Positions 15,250 through 22,661 of a stretch of 34,314 nt of DNA are shown in pieces. Numbering within the stretch: the stretch's first letter is position 1; each line of letters begins with the position of its first letter. The notes below the pieces were generated by a model. The model searched no databases, had not been told where the DNA came from, and saw nothing but the letters and a program-made list of their open reading frames with translations. Source of the DNA: Bacillota bacterium. GTDB lineage: Bacteria > Bacillota_E > Symbiobacteriia > Symbiobacteriales > Symbiobacteriaceae. Made by a program: the position numbers and the translations under genes. The DNA is taken from the NCBI GenBank assembly GCA_003242675.1, contig QGVE01000011.1, positions 1 through 34,314 of the forward strand, written 5' to 3'.

Positions 15250-15425
15250 CAGCGGCAGGTGCTCCCGGGCCCGCGGTCCGGGAGTTAAAAGGGAAGCCGG
15301 TGGAAGTCCGGCACGGTCCCGCCACTGTGACGGGGAGTCGGCCCCCAAACGAGCGCCACTGGCCGTCAGGCTGGGAAGGCGGGGGGCTGGCGATGATCCG
15401 AAGTCAGGAAACCTGCCTGCCGCTG
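15250..15425 (+). promoter_or_regulatory. Cobalamin riboswitch (complete)
   Basis: Closing stem P1 is perfect: CAGCGGCAGG (15250-15259) with CCTGCCGCTG (15416-15425). Core landmarks are in order: AAAAGGGAAGCCGGTGG (15287-15303), CCCGCCACTGTGACGGGG (15318-15335) and the Cbl box AAGTCAGGAAACCTGCC (15401-15417). It precedes the btuFCD genes, which suits B12-repressed expression. The G-run at about 15451-15457 can pair with the CCCCC arm of the downstream terminator, a plausible antiterminator (inference). Confidence 0.95.
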
Positions 15426-15496
15426 CGACGTCGCTCTGCCCTCGGGAGAAGGGGGGGACGTTATGCGTAGCCTTGCCTTGCCGTGCTGTCGCGCAT

Positions 15497-15532
15497 CCCC
15501 CTCTGGCTGAGTCCAGAGGGGGCTTTCGTTTC
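15497..15532 (+). terminator. Riboswitch expression-platform terminator
   Basis: CCCCCTCTGG (15497-15506) and CCAGAGGGGG (15513-15522) form a perfect 10-bp stem with a 6-base loop, followed by CTTTCGTTT. It lies between the riboswitch and btuF. Confidence 0.85.
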
Positions 15533-15577
15533 GGCTGTGGCCTTGCGTGACCGTACGATGAGCAGGAGGTACGCCAT

Positions 15578-16606
15578 ATGAGGAAGTTCAGACTGGGTGC
15601 GCTTCTGGTCTCCGCGGTCCTGGCGGCCGCGCTCGCCGCATGCAGCGGGGCGCCGGCGGGCAATTCCGGCGCGGACGGGCAGCCGACGGGCGGACAGCAG
15701 GCGAGTCAGCAGCAGACCCCCGCCGGGCAGGGCGGGGCCGCGCAGTCGGGCGCCGGCCAGCCGGCGGGAGAGAGCGGGGAAACCGTCTATCCGATTACGC
15801 TGATCGACGGCGCGGGTCGGGAAGTGACCCTCGCGGCGGAGCCGCAGCGGATCCTCTCGCTGGGACCCTCCGCCACCGAGGCCATCTTCGCCCTGGGCCG
15901 GGGGGACCGGCTGGTCGGCCGCACCGACTGGTGCAACTTCCCGGAGGAGGCTCTTTCGGTCCCGTCGGTGGGGAGCCTCTTCCCGCCCGACTACGAACGC
16001 ATTCTGGAGACCGAGCCGGATCTGGTGGTCATGATCGAGGGCTCCGTGGACGTGCGGGAAAAGCTCGAGCAGGAGTACGGCCTGCAGGTCTTCGTCTACG
16101 CCCCGGCGACCTTTGAGCAGTTGTTCCACCAGATGGTGGCGCTCGGGCAGGCCCTCAATGCCCGGGAGGCCGCCGAGGCGATCGTCGCCGAGATGCGGGC
16201 CGAGGTGGCCGGGATCGAGGCCAAGACGGCATCCCTCACCGACCGCCCGGTGGTGTTCTACGTGGTGTGGCCGGATCCGCTGTCCACCGCCGGCCCCGGT
16301 TCGTTCATCGACGACATGATCCGCATCGCCGGCGGCGTGAACGCGGCCGGCGACGCCGGCAGCCCCTGGCCGACCTTCTCCGTGGAGCAGCTCATCGCGG
16401 CCGACCCCGACGTCATCGTGGCGGGGTCCCAGGCCCTGGCGCAAGAGATCCTCACCCGCCCAGGCTGGGAGTCGATCAAGGCCGTGCGGAACGGCCGGGT
16501 GGTGAGCGTGCCCAACGAGGACATCGTGGTGCGGCCGGGGCCGCGGTTGAGCGAGGGGCTCCGCTGGTTCGCCGCGACGCTGCATCCCGACCTGTTCCAG
16601 CCATGA
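15578..16606 (+). CDS. btuF: Cobalamin ABC transporter substrate-binding lipoprotein BtuF
   Basis: Extracytoplasmic binding protein that delivers corrinoid to BtuCD. Its 342 residues begin with a lipoprotein signal: MRKFR, a hydrophobic stretch, then LAAC with the lipidated Cys22. A Gly/Gln/Ala-rich linker (about 23-65) tethers the TroA-type domain. ILSLGPSATEAIFALG and DRLVGRTDWCNFP are characteristic of vitamin B12/helical-backbone metal-receptor proteins. ATG 15578 has AGGAGGT 7 bases upstream. The stop overlaps btuC (ATGA). Riboswitch and gene order support B12 rather than iron-siderophore specificity. A piece of this gene is duplicated at 11751-11829. Confidence 0.92.
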   Translation: MRKFRLGALLVSAVLAAALAACSGAPAGNSGADGQPTGGQQASQQQTPAGQGGAAQSGAGQPAGESGETVYPITLIDGAGREVTLAAEPQRILSLGPSATEAIFALGRGDRLVGRTDWCNFPEEALSVPSVGSLFPPDYERILETEPDLVVMIEGSVDVREKLEQEYGLQVFVYAPATFEQLFHQMVALGQALNAREAAEAIVAEMRAEVAGIEAKTASLTDRPVVFYVVWPDPLSTAGPGSFIDDMIRIAGGVNAAGDAGSPWPTFSVEQLIAADPDVIVAGSQALAQEILTRPGWESIKAVRNGRVVSVPNEDIVVRPGPRLSEGLRWFAATLHPDLFQP

Positions 16607-17652
16607 CGGGCCGGGCAGCCAGCGGCCGCAGGGTCATGGCCGTGGTGGCCGTGGCCCTGCTGGCTGCGGTCGTGGCGGCGGGCGCCCTGGGGTCGGTGCG
16701 GATCCCGCCGGCTGACGTGGTGCGGATTTTGCTGAACCGGCTGGGGGCGGACTTTCCGGTCTCCTGGCCCCGCACCTGGGAGGCCATCCTCTGGGACGTC
16801 CGCTTCCCCCGGGTGGCGATGGGCTCCCTGGTCGGCACGGGCCTCAGCGTCGCCGGGGCGGCGTACCAGGGGCTCTTCCGCAACCCGCTGGCCGACCCCT
16901 CCGTGATCGGCGCCTCGGCCGGGGCGTCCCTGGGGGCCGCGGCGGCGATCGCCTTCTTCGACGGCCTCGCCCCCCTGCCCGGCCTCTGGCGCATGGGGCC
17001 GGTCCCGCTCTTCGCCTTCGGCGGCGGGCTTCTGGCGGTGCTGGTGGCCTTCCGGCTCGCGACGGTGGGGCGGCAGACCTCCACCGTGAGCCTGCTCCTG
17101 GCCGGCATGGTGGTCAGCACCGTCGCGACCTCGCTCGTCTCGCTGATCCTGTTTTTCACGGATTCCCAGGCCCGGGACGCCATCGTCTTCTGGCTGATGG
17201 GCGGCCTCTCCGGGGCCAACTGGCGCAAGGTGGCCTGGCTCCTGCCGTACCTGGCCCTCGGGCTGGGGCTCCTGCTGTGGAATGGCCGGGAGCTCAACGC
17301 CTTCCTGCTGGGCGAGGAGGCGGCGCTCTCGATGGGCGTGGATGTGGAGCGGCTGAAGCGGCGGATCCTGGCGGCCGGATCGCTGCTCACCGCCGCCTCG
17401 GTCGCCTTCTGCGGGATCATCGGCTTCGTCGGGCTGATCGTGCCGCACCTGGTGCGGCTGCTGGTGGGGCCCGATCACCGGTGGCTGCTGCCGATCTCGG
17501 CCCTGACCGGGGCACTGGTGCTGGTCGCGGCGGACACCGTGGCCCGTTCGCTCCCCTGGGTGAGCGAGCTGCCCGTGGGGCTGGTGATGGCCCTGCTGGG
17601 GGGCCCGGTCTTCCTGGCCCTCCTGCGGCGCCAGCTCTGGCCCAGGCTGTGA
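16603..17652 (+). CDS. btuC: Cobalamin ABC transporter permease BtuC
   Basis: FecCD/BtuC-family permease of 349 residues with about ten membrane segments. Signatures are LWDVRFPRVAMGSLVGTGLS, the GLFRNPLADPSVIGASAGAS loop and, toward the end, GIIGFVGLIVPHLVRLL followed by GPDHRWLLP, which couples to the ATPase. ATG 16603 overlaps the btuF stop; a later in-frame ATG at 16636 is possible but the overlap favours the first. Forms the membrane channel with BtuD. Confidence 0.92.
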   Translation: MTGRAASGRRVMAVVAVALLAAVVAAGALGSVRIPPADVVRILLNRLGADFPVSWPRTWEAILWDVRFPRVAMGSLVGTGLSVAGAAYQGLFRNPLADPSVIGASAGASLGAAAAIAFFDGLAPLPGLWRMGPVPLFAFGGGLLAVLVAFRLATVGRQTSTVSLLLAGMVVSTVATSLVSLILFFTDSQARDAIVFWLMGGLSGANWRKVAWLLPYLALGLGLLLWNGRELNAFLLGEEAALSMGVDVERLKRRILAAGSLLTAASVAFCGIIGFVGLIVPHLVRLLVGPDHRWLLPISALTGALVLVAADTVARSLPWVSELPVGLVMALLGGPVFLALLRRQLWPRL

Positions 17653-17667
17653 AGGGGGTGGAGGCGG

Positions 17668-18486
17668 ATGCTGCGCATCGAGTCGCTGACTGCCGGCTAC
17701 GGCGGCGAGCCGGTTCTGAAAGGGCTGGACCTCGCCGTCGCCCGGGGCGAGTTCCTGGTGGTGGTGGGCCCGAACGGCAGCGGCAAGTCCACCCTGGTGC
17801 GGGCCGTGACCGGGGCGCTCACCCCCACCGGGGGGCGGATCCTGCTGGAAGGCCGGGACCTGCGCACCCTCCGGCCCCGGGAGGTGGCCCGGGTCCTGGC
17901 GGTGGTCGCGCAGGACACGTCCGTGGGCTTCGACTTCACCGTGGAGGAGGTCGTCGCCCTCGGCCGGACGCCCTATCTCCCGCCCCTGCGGAGCGAGACC
18001 CCGCGCGACCGGGCGGCCGTGGAGCGGGCGATGCGGCTGACCGGCACGGCGCCGCTGGCCGGCCGCGTGATCACCGCGCTGTCGGGCGGCGAGCGGCAGC
18101 GGGTGATGGTCGCCCGGGCCCTGGCGCAGGAGCCGCGCCTCCTGATCCTGGATGAGCCCACGGCCCACCTGGACATCGCCAACCAGGTGGAGGTGCTGGA
18201 CCTGGTCCGGCGGCTCAACCGGACCGAGGGGCTGACGGTCCTGGCGATCCTGCACGACCTGAACCTGGCGGCGCTCTACGCCGACCGGCTGGTGATGCTG
18301 AAGGACGGGCGGGTCTGGGCGGGCGGCCCGCCCGCCGAGGTGCTCACCGAGGCCAACATCCTCACGGTCTACGGCAGCCGGGTGAAGGTCGTCCGCCACC
18401 CCGTCACCGGCCAGCCGCAGGTGATGCTGCTCGGCCGGGAGGCGGCGGGGAGGCCGCTGGAGACGGTGCCCGCCGGCAGCGATTAG
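17668..18486 (+). CDS. btuD: Cobalamin ABC transporter ATPase BtuD
   Basis: A 272-residue ABC ATPase of the FepC/BtuD type that powers BtuC. Walker A GPNGSGKST (34-42), Q-loop VVAQDTS, ABC signature LSGGE (138-142), Walker B LLILDEPT (Asp162, Glu163), D-loop AHLD and H-loop LHDLN are all intact. ATG 17668 follows AAGGGGGTGGAGG. The C-terminal 40 residues or so extend past the core ATPase and contain a conserved-looking VYGSRVKVV segment typical of the siderophore/B12 importers. It is 15 bases downstream of btuC. Confidence 0.92.
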   Translation: MLRIESLTAGYGGEPVLKGLDLAVARGEFLVVVGPNGSGKSTLVRAVTGALTPTGGRILLEGRDLRTLRPREVARVLAVVAQDTSVGFDFTVEEVVALGRTPYLPPLRSETPRDRAAVERAMRLTGTAPLAGRVITALSGGERQRVMVARALAQEPRLLILDEPTAHLDIANQVEVLDLVRRLNRTEGLTVLAILHDLNLAALYADRLVMLKDGRVWAGGPPAEVLTEANILTVYGSRVKVVRHPVTGQPQVMLLGREAAGRPLETVPAGSD

Positions 18487-18500
18487 GGGGTGAAACCGCC

Positions 18501-19346
18501 ATGGCGCGTTCGCTGATGTTTCTGGGCACCGCTTCCAGCGTGGGCAAGTCGACCCTGACCGCTGCGTTCTGCCGGATCCTCCGCCAGGAGGGCTTCCGGG
18601 TGGCGCCGTTTAAGGCGCAGAACATGTCCTGCAAGGCCGTGGAGATCGAAGGCGGGCTGCGCATCAGCGTCGTGCAGGCCGTGCAGGCGCAGGCGGCGGG
18701 GGTGGCCCCGCGGGTGGAGATGAACCCGGTGCTGCTGCTGCCCCGGTCCGAGGTCGGTTCGGAAGTGATCGTGAACGGCCGGTCGCTGGGCGAGATGGGC
18801 TGGCGGCAGTACACGGCCGAGCCGTATGCGATCGCGCTGCAGGCGGTGCGGGAGGCCATCGCCCGGCTGAGCGCCGAGTTTGAGGTGATCGTGGCGGAAG
18901 GGGCCGGCTCGCCGGTGGAGGTGAACCTGCGGGACCGGGATCTGCCCAACATGACAACGGCGGAGCTGCTGGATGCCGACGTCCTGCTGGTGGCCGACAT
19001 CGACCGGGGCGGGGTGTTCGCCGCGATCGTCGGCACGCTGGAGCTCTTGCGTCCCCACGAGCGTGCACGCGTGAAGGGGCTAGTGATCAACCGGTTCCGG
19101 GGCGACCCCTCGCTCTTCGCGGACGGCGTGCGCTGGCTGGAGGAGCGCACGGATCTGCCGGTGGTCGGTGTGATCCCGTACCTCGCCGACCTGGGGCTCG
19201 ACGAGGAGGACCCGGCGGGCCAGACCGAAGTGGGCGCGTGGGCGCCGACTGCGGCGCGCGAGGCGGCCCTGGACCGGCTGGCCGACCACGTGCGCCGGCA
19301 CGCCCGGGTGGATCTGGTGCTGGACTGGCTGAACCGCCGGGGCTGA
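18501..19346 (+). CDS. Cobyric acid synthase CobQ/CbiP lacking its glutamine amidotransferase domain
   Basis: The 281-residue protein has the complete N-terminal ATP-dependent synthetase domain of cobyric acid synthase: GTASSVGKST P-loop (about 9-18), PFKAQNMSCKAV, MNPVLLLP, AEGAGSPVEVNLRDRD, DIDRGGVFAAIVGTLELL, VINRFRGD and PVVGVIPYL. Full-length CobQ is about 490-510 residues and continues into a GATase_3 domain. Here, after LGLDEEDP (about 233-238), the sequence jumps within some 15 residues to REAALDRLADHVRRH (from 253), which resembles the extreme C-terminal tail of full-length CobQ. About 200 internal residues are therefore missing in frame, including the glutaminase Cys and His. It may use free ammonia, work with a separate glutaminase, or be non-functional. 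Start ATG 18501 follows AGGGGGTGAAA. Confidence 0.85.
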   Translation: MARSLMFLGTASSVGKSTLTAAFCRILRQEGFRVAPFKAQNMSCKAVEIEGGLRISVVQAVQAQAAGVAPRVEMNPVLLLPRSEVGSEVIVNGRSLGEMGWRQYTAEPYAIALQAVREAIARLSAEFEVIVAEGAGSPVEVNLRDRDLPNMTTAELLDADVLLVADIDRGGVFAAIVGTLELLRPHERARVKGLVINRFRGDPSLFADGVRWLEERTDLPVVGVIPYLADLGLDEEDPAGQTEVGAWAPTAAREAALDRLADHVRRHARVDLVLDWLNRRG

Positions 19347-19357
19347 CGGACAAGGGG

Positions 19358-19378
19358 CCCCGCCCGTACGGGGTGGGG
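19358..19378 (+). other. GC-rich hairpin after the cobQ-like gene
   Basis: CCCCGCCC (19358-19365) pairs with GGGTGGGG (19371-19378), with one G-T pair and a 5-base loop, starting 12 bases after the stop codon. No T-run follows, so it is at best a weak terminator or an mRNA-stabilising structure. Confidence 0.45.
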
Positions 19379-19402
19379 GCGAGAGCCAATGGACTAGGAA
19401 AA

Positions 19403-19446
19403 CAGCGGCAGGGCCCAACCCGAAGTCGGGAAACGTGCCTGCCGCT
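19403..19446 (+). promoter_or_regulatory. Truncated cobalamin riboswitch (3' part only)
   Basis: The closing stem AGCGGCAGG (19404-19412) with CCTGCCGCT (19438-19446) and a degenerate Cbl box AAGTCGGGAAACGTGCC (19423-19439) match the first riboswitch. The similarity continues downstream: both have a CCTCGGG block followed by a G-rich run. Only 10 bases separate the left P1 arm from the Cbl box, compared with about 140 in the intact copy, so the AAGGGAAGCCGGTG and GCCACTG core is absent. It probably cannot bind cobalamin. Confidence 0.75.
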
Positions 19447-19522
19447 CTGGCGCCGCTCAACCCTCGGGTGAAAGGGGGAGCCACTCGCACGGGCGTCCGT
19501 GCGATCGCTGATCCAGACCTTT

Positions 19523-19546
19523 CCCCTGGCTGAGCCCGGGGGTTTT
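19523..19546 (+). terminator. Terminator upstream of cblT
   Basis: CCCCTGG (19523-19529) and CCCGGGG (19535-19541) pair with one mismatch around CTGAG, followed by TTTT. It occupies the expression-platform position of the truncated riboswitch. If the sensor is dead, this terminator might attenuate cblT constitutively. Confidence 0.65.
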
Positions 19547-19636
19547 CTGTCTTGGCGGCGCACCAGGGCGCCGCGCAGAGCGGGCGGAGCGGTGTGCCCG
19601 CTCTGGGGTGGCTGCATCCCGAGAGGAGGTCTGCCT

Positions 19637-20122
19637 GTGCTTCTGGCGAGGACGAATGCGCTGGTCAGGCTCGCCATTCTTCTGGCCCTCAGCGTCCTGG
19701 GCTCCTATATTAAGTTGGGGCCGGGCTCCATCGCCTTCGACTCGATGGCCGGCTTCGTGGCTGCCCTGATGATGGGCCCCGCGGCCGGCGTGCTGAACTG
19801 CGGCCTCGGACACGCGGCGGTAGCGGCCGTCACCGGCTTCCCGCTGACCGTGCCCTTCCACCTGGCCACCGCGGTCGCCATGGCCGGCGTGGGCGGCCTG
19901 GGAGGGCTGACGGCCCGCCGCTTCGGGCTCACGGCGGGAGCGGCGGCGCTGGTGCTGGCCAACGGCCTCCTGGCCCCAGCCCTGCTGGCTTTGCTACCGA
20001 ACCCGATGGGTAGGGGCCTGTTCGCCGCCCTTGCCCTGCCGCTCACGGTCGCGGCGGGGGCCAACGCAGCGGTCGCGCTGCTGGTGGTGCTTGGCCTTCG
20101 GCGGGCGGGGTTCGACCTATGA
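19637..20122 (+). CDS. cblT: ECF-type S component, probable alpha-ribazole transporter CblT
   Basis: A 161-residue membrane protein with about five or six hydrophobic segments, including ALVRLAILLALSVLGSYIK and a Gly/Ala-rich second half. Size and pattern fit ECF transporter S components. The next gene resembles CblS, and CblT-CblS is a known alpha-ribazole uptake and phosphorylation pair in Firmicutes, which gives the specificity (inference from neighbourhood). GTG 19637 has AGGAGG 7 bases upstream; the frame is open further upstream but crosses the terminator. The stop overlaps the next start (ATGA). The shared ECF energising module is not in the window. Confidence 0.72.
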   Translation: MLLARTNALVRLAILLALSVLGSYIKLGPGSIAFDSMAGFVAALMMGPAAGVLNCGLGHAAVAAVTGFPLTVPFHLATAVAMAGVGGLGGLTARRFGLTAGAAALVLANGLLAPALLALLPNPMGRGLFAALALPLTVAAGANAAVALLVVLGLRRAGFDL

Positions 20123-20850
20123 GGTGGCGCGACCTCACCCTGGTGGACCTGCCGGGCGGCGGACGACTGGTGATCGCCTGTGACGCCGCCGGCGGCATCG
20201 GTCCGAAGGAATGCGACGCGGTCCGTGTGCCCGGGTACGTCGTCGGGCGGTTCACCGCCCGGGTAGCCCTGATGGAGCTGCTCGCGGCCGGCGCCCGGCC
20301 GCTCCACCTGGTGAACAGCACCTGCGTGGAACCCGAGCCGACCGGCCGGGAGATCCTGCGGGGCATCTGCGACGAGGCGGCGCTGGCGGGCCTCTCGCCC
20401 GACCAGATCAACGGCTCCTTTGAAAAGAACATCCCGACGGTCCAGACGGCCGTGGGGGTGACTGCCATCGGCTACCTGCCCGCGGACCAGCCGCTGCGGA
20501 AGGCGCGGCATGGCGACGTGGTCATCGCCATCGGGCGGCCCAAGGTGGGCGGCGAGGTCCGGCTGGACGATCCGGAGCTGCCCGACCTGACGCTGGTGCG
20601 GCGGCTCGCGGGCGACCCCCTGGTTCACGATCTGCTGCCCGTGGGCTCCCGCGGCATCGGCGCCGAGACCCTGGAACTGGCCGCCAGCGCGGGGCTGAAG
20701 GTGCAGTGGGCCCCGGCGGAGGAGGGCTTCCCCCGGGACAAGTCGGCGGGACCGGTCACCTGCCTGCTGGCTGCGGCGGCGCCCTCAGCGCTGCACGCAT
20801 TGGCCCTCACCCTGACCCAGCCCTGGGCGGTTGTCGCTCAGCTCGGCTGA
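20119..20850 (+). CDS. cblS: Alpha-ribazole kinase CblS (AIR-synthase-like)
   Basis: A 243-residue protein with the look of an AIR synthase (PurM)-related enzyme: CDAAGGIGPKECD near the N-terminus, a metal/nucleotide loop FEKNIPTVQTAVGVTAIG, and a C-terminal half with GDVVIAIGRPKVGGEV. In Listeria and Geobacillus, CblS phosphorylates alpha-ribazole to alpha-ribazole phosphate, bypassing CobT. Direct overlap with the S component gene, followed by cobU and cobS, makes this assignment likely. No CobT or CobC is present, consistent with the bypass. Confidence 0.78.
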   Translation: MRWRDLTLVDLPGGGRLVIACDAAGGIGPKECDAVRVPGYVVGRFTARVALMELLAAGARPLHLVNSTCVEPEPTGREILRGICDEAALAGLSPDQINGSFEKNIPTVQTAVGVTAIGYLPADQPLRKARHGDVVIAIGRPKVGGEVRLDDPELPDLTLVRRLAGDPLVHDLLPVGSRGIGAETLELAASAGLKVQWAPAEEGFPRDKSAGPVTCLLAAAAPSALHALALTLTQPWAVVAQLG

Positions 20851-20913
20851 GGCGGTCAACTGAGAAGTTCCTTGGAACACAGCAGGAAGTCCGAAGGGAG
20901 CGTGCCGGAGCGC

Positions 20914-21462
20914 ATGGCAGGGGTGATCCTGGTCTTGGGCGGTGCCCGGAGCGGCAAGAGCCGATGGGCGGAGCGGCTTACTTCGGCACACAGGCGGGTG
21001 ATCTACCTGGCCACCGGCCAGGCGGGCGACGCCGAGATGGCCGAACGCATCGCCCGGCACCGTGCGAACCGGCCGGCCCACTGGCGGACGGTGGAGGAAG
21101 GGCTGAAGCCGGCGGAGGCGCTGGCCCGGGCTCTCGCCGAGGAACCGGCCGACGCGGTGGTGCTGGACTGCGTCACACTGCTCCTCTCCAACCACCTGCT
21201 GCAGGCGGAGGAGGGCTTTGAGGAGCGGGCACGGCGGGAGCTGGCGCGGCTGATCCACCTGACCCGGGAGCGCGGGATTCTGCTGATCGCCGTGTCCAAC
21301 GAGGTCGGCGCCGGGCTGGTGCCCGAGCACCGGCTGGGGCGGCTCTTCCGCGATGCCCAGGGGCGGCTGAATCAGTGGCTCGCGCGGGAGGCGGACCAGG
21401 TCTACGCCTGCCTGGCCGGCATCGCCGTCGACCTGAAGCAGATCGGAACCGTGATTCCGTAA
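20914..21462 (+). CDS. cobU: Adenosylcobinamide kinase / guanylyltransferase CobU
   Basis: Phosphorylates adenosylcobinamide and transfers GMP to it, yielding AdoCbi-GDP. The 182-residue protein has P-loop GGARSGKS (9-16), YLATGQAGDAEM, and the guanylated His49 in RIARHRANRP, followed by WRTVEE. DAVVLDCVTLLLSN and AVSNEVGAGLVPEH are also typical. I chose ATG 20914, which gives the canonical N-terminus; AAGGGAG at 20894-20900 is a little far, and GTG 20902 and TTG 20872 are in-frame alternatives without better spacing. Confidence 0.93.
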   Translation: MAGVILVLGGARSGKSRWAERLTSAHRRVIYLATGQAGDAEMAERIARHRANRPAHWRTVEEGLKPAEALARALAEEPADAVVLDCVTLLLSNHLLQAEEGFEERARRELARLIHLTRERGILLIAVSNEVGAGLVPEHRLGRLFRDAQGRLNQWLAREADQVYACLAGIAVDLKQIGTVIP

Positions 21463-21581
21463 TGGGCGCTCCGACGGAGCCGCTGCATCCTCCGCACGGC
21501 GCGGCGGAGCGGCCGGCTACCCGGATGGGGAAGGTCCCAGGCGGGAGGGTGCTCTGGAGCCGCGCAAAAGGGGGTGATCGG

Positions 21582-22376
21582 GTGCGCGCCGCGCTTTCCT
21601 TTCTGACCCGGATTCCGGTGGGCCGCGTCCGAAGCGGGGACTACATGCGGGATCTCGGCCGCGCCGCCGGGTTCTTCCCCCTGGTCGGCCTGCTGGTGGG
21701 CGCCATCTCTCTCATGGCCTACCTGCTCGGCGGGCTGCTGTTCGGTCCGGCGGTGGCGGGGGTTGCAGCCCTGGCCGCAGGCCTGTGGACGACCGGTGCC
21801 GTCCACCTGGACGGCCTGATGGACACGGCGGACGGAGTCCTCTCGGCCCGGAGCCGCGAGCGGATGCTGGAGATCATGCGGGACTCCCGGGTCGGCGTCA
21901 TGGGAGTGGCGGCGGGAACCCTTGCCCTCCTGTTCCGGTGGGCCCTGGTGCTGGAGCTCACGCGCGGGAGGGTGGTGGCCGCCTTGCTGGTGGCCCCCGC
22001 CCTGGGGCGGATGGTGATGCCGCTGGCGGCGGTGTGCTGGCCGCCGGCCCGGGCCGAGGGGATGGGTTCCTCCTTCGGCCGGCACGTGGGCAGGGCGCAG
22101 GTGAGCGGCGCGCTCCTGAGCGGTCTGATGCTCTCCCTGGTGGTGCCGGCCCTCGCCGCGTGGTGGATGGTGGGTCCGGACGCCCTGGCTGACGCCGTCT
22201 TCCGGGGGCTGGGCGCCTGGCTCGCTGTCCTCGGGTCGTGCTTCGCTGCCGGGCGGTGGCTTTGCCGGCGGTTCGGCGGCCTGACCGGCGACACCTACGG
22301 CGCCCTCTGCGAGCTGGCGGAGTTGGCCGTACTGGCCTGCTTTGCCCTGAACACCGGCAGGGGGACGGGACGGTGA
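21582..22376 (+). CDS. cobS: Adenosylcobinamide-GDP ribazoletransferase CobS
   Basis: Joins AdoCbi-GDP with alpha-ribazole (phosphate) to finish the nucleotide loop; a membrane enzyme. From GTG 21582 it has 264 residues, the family length, with AALSFLTRIPVG at the start and the acidic motif HLDGLMDTADG (75-85). Several hydrophobic segments follow, and GLTGDTYGALCELAE near the end is conserved. AAAAGGGGG lies 6 to 14 bases upstream. ATG 21462, overlapping the cobU stop, would add 40 residues rich in Pro and Arg with no family similarity, so I reject it but cannot exclude it. Confidence 0.92.
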   Translation: MRAALSFLTRIPVGRVRSGDYMRDLGRAAGFFPLVGLLVGAISLMAYLLGGLLFGPAVAGVAALAAGLWTTGAVHLDGLMDTADGVLSARSRERMLEIMRDSRVGVMGVAAGTLALLFRWALVLELTRGRVVAALLVAPALGRMVMPLAAVCWPPARAEGMGSSFGRHVGRAQVSGALLSGLMLSLVVPALAAWWMVGPDALADAVFRGLGAWLAVLGSCFAAGRWLCRRFGGLTGDTYGALCELAELAVLACFALNTGRGTGR

Positions 22377-22566
22377 AGCCGCACGGCGGGCCCGGGCTTC
22401 TTGCGGTTTACTAACGCCTTTCGGCGATTGCCTGCCCGCCCCGGGCCGGCCACCTGCCCTTCAAACAAACAGGAGGAAAACGCCGGGGATGGAAGAAAAA
22501 GGTAACACGTTCCCTGCAGCCGGGTGTCGATTCACTGCCTACGGCCTACTGCCAGCTACCCGCTAG

Positions 22567-22608
22567 CCACTACCCACTACCCACTACCCACTACCCACTA
22601 CCCACTAC
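22567..22608 (+). repeat. Six perfect tandem copies of the heptamer CCACTAC
   Basis: The 7-bp unit repeats exactly from 22567 to 22608. Degenerate copies extend on both sides (CTACCCGCTAG before it, CCACCGCCCGCCGCTCACC after it), so about 100 bases of the 285-base gap between cobS and the DUF192 gene are C-rich and repeat-like. In the rest of this gap I see only a GGCGGGC/GCCCGCC inverted repeat (22385-22391 with 22434-22440). Confidence 0.9.
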
Positions 22609-22661
22609 CCACCGCCCGCCGCTCACCGCTCACCGCCCACAACCCAATGGGGTGTCGATCC

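Noticed and set aside
19499..19636. A longer N-terminus for cblT starting at 19499
   Set aside because: This stretch overlaps the riboswitch-linked terminator and has no membrane or family similarity; a strong ribosome binding site sits before GTG 19637.
20867..20878. Palindrome GTTCC-TT-GGAAC between cblS and cobU as an operator
   Set aside because: Short, lies inside an operon with no promoter-like boxes nearby, and similar palindromes are expected by chance.
22567..22608. A CRISPR array
   Set aside because: The repeat unit is 7 bp with no spacers; it is a simple tandem repeat, and no cas gene is present.
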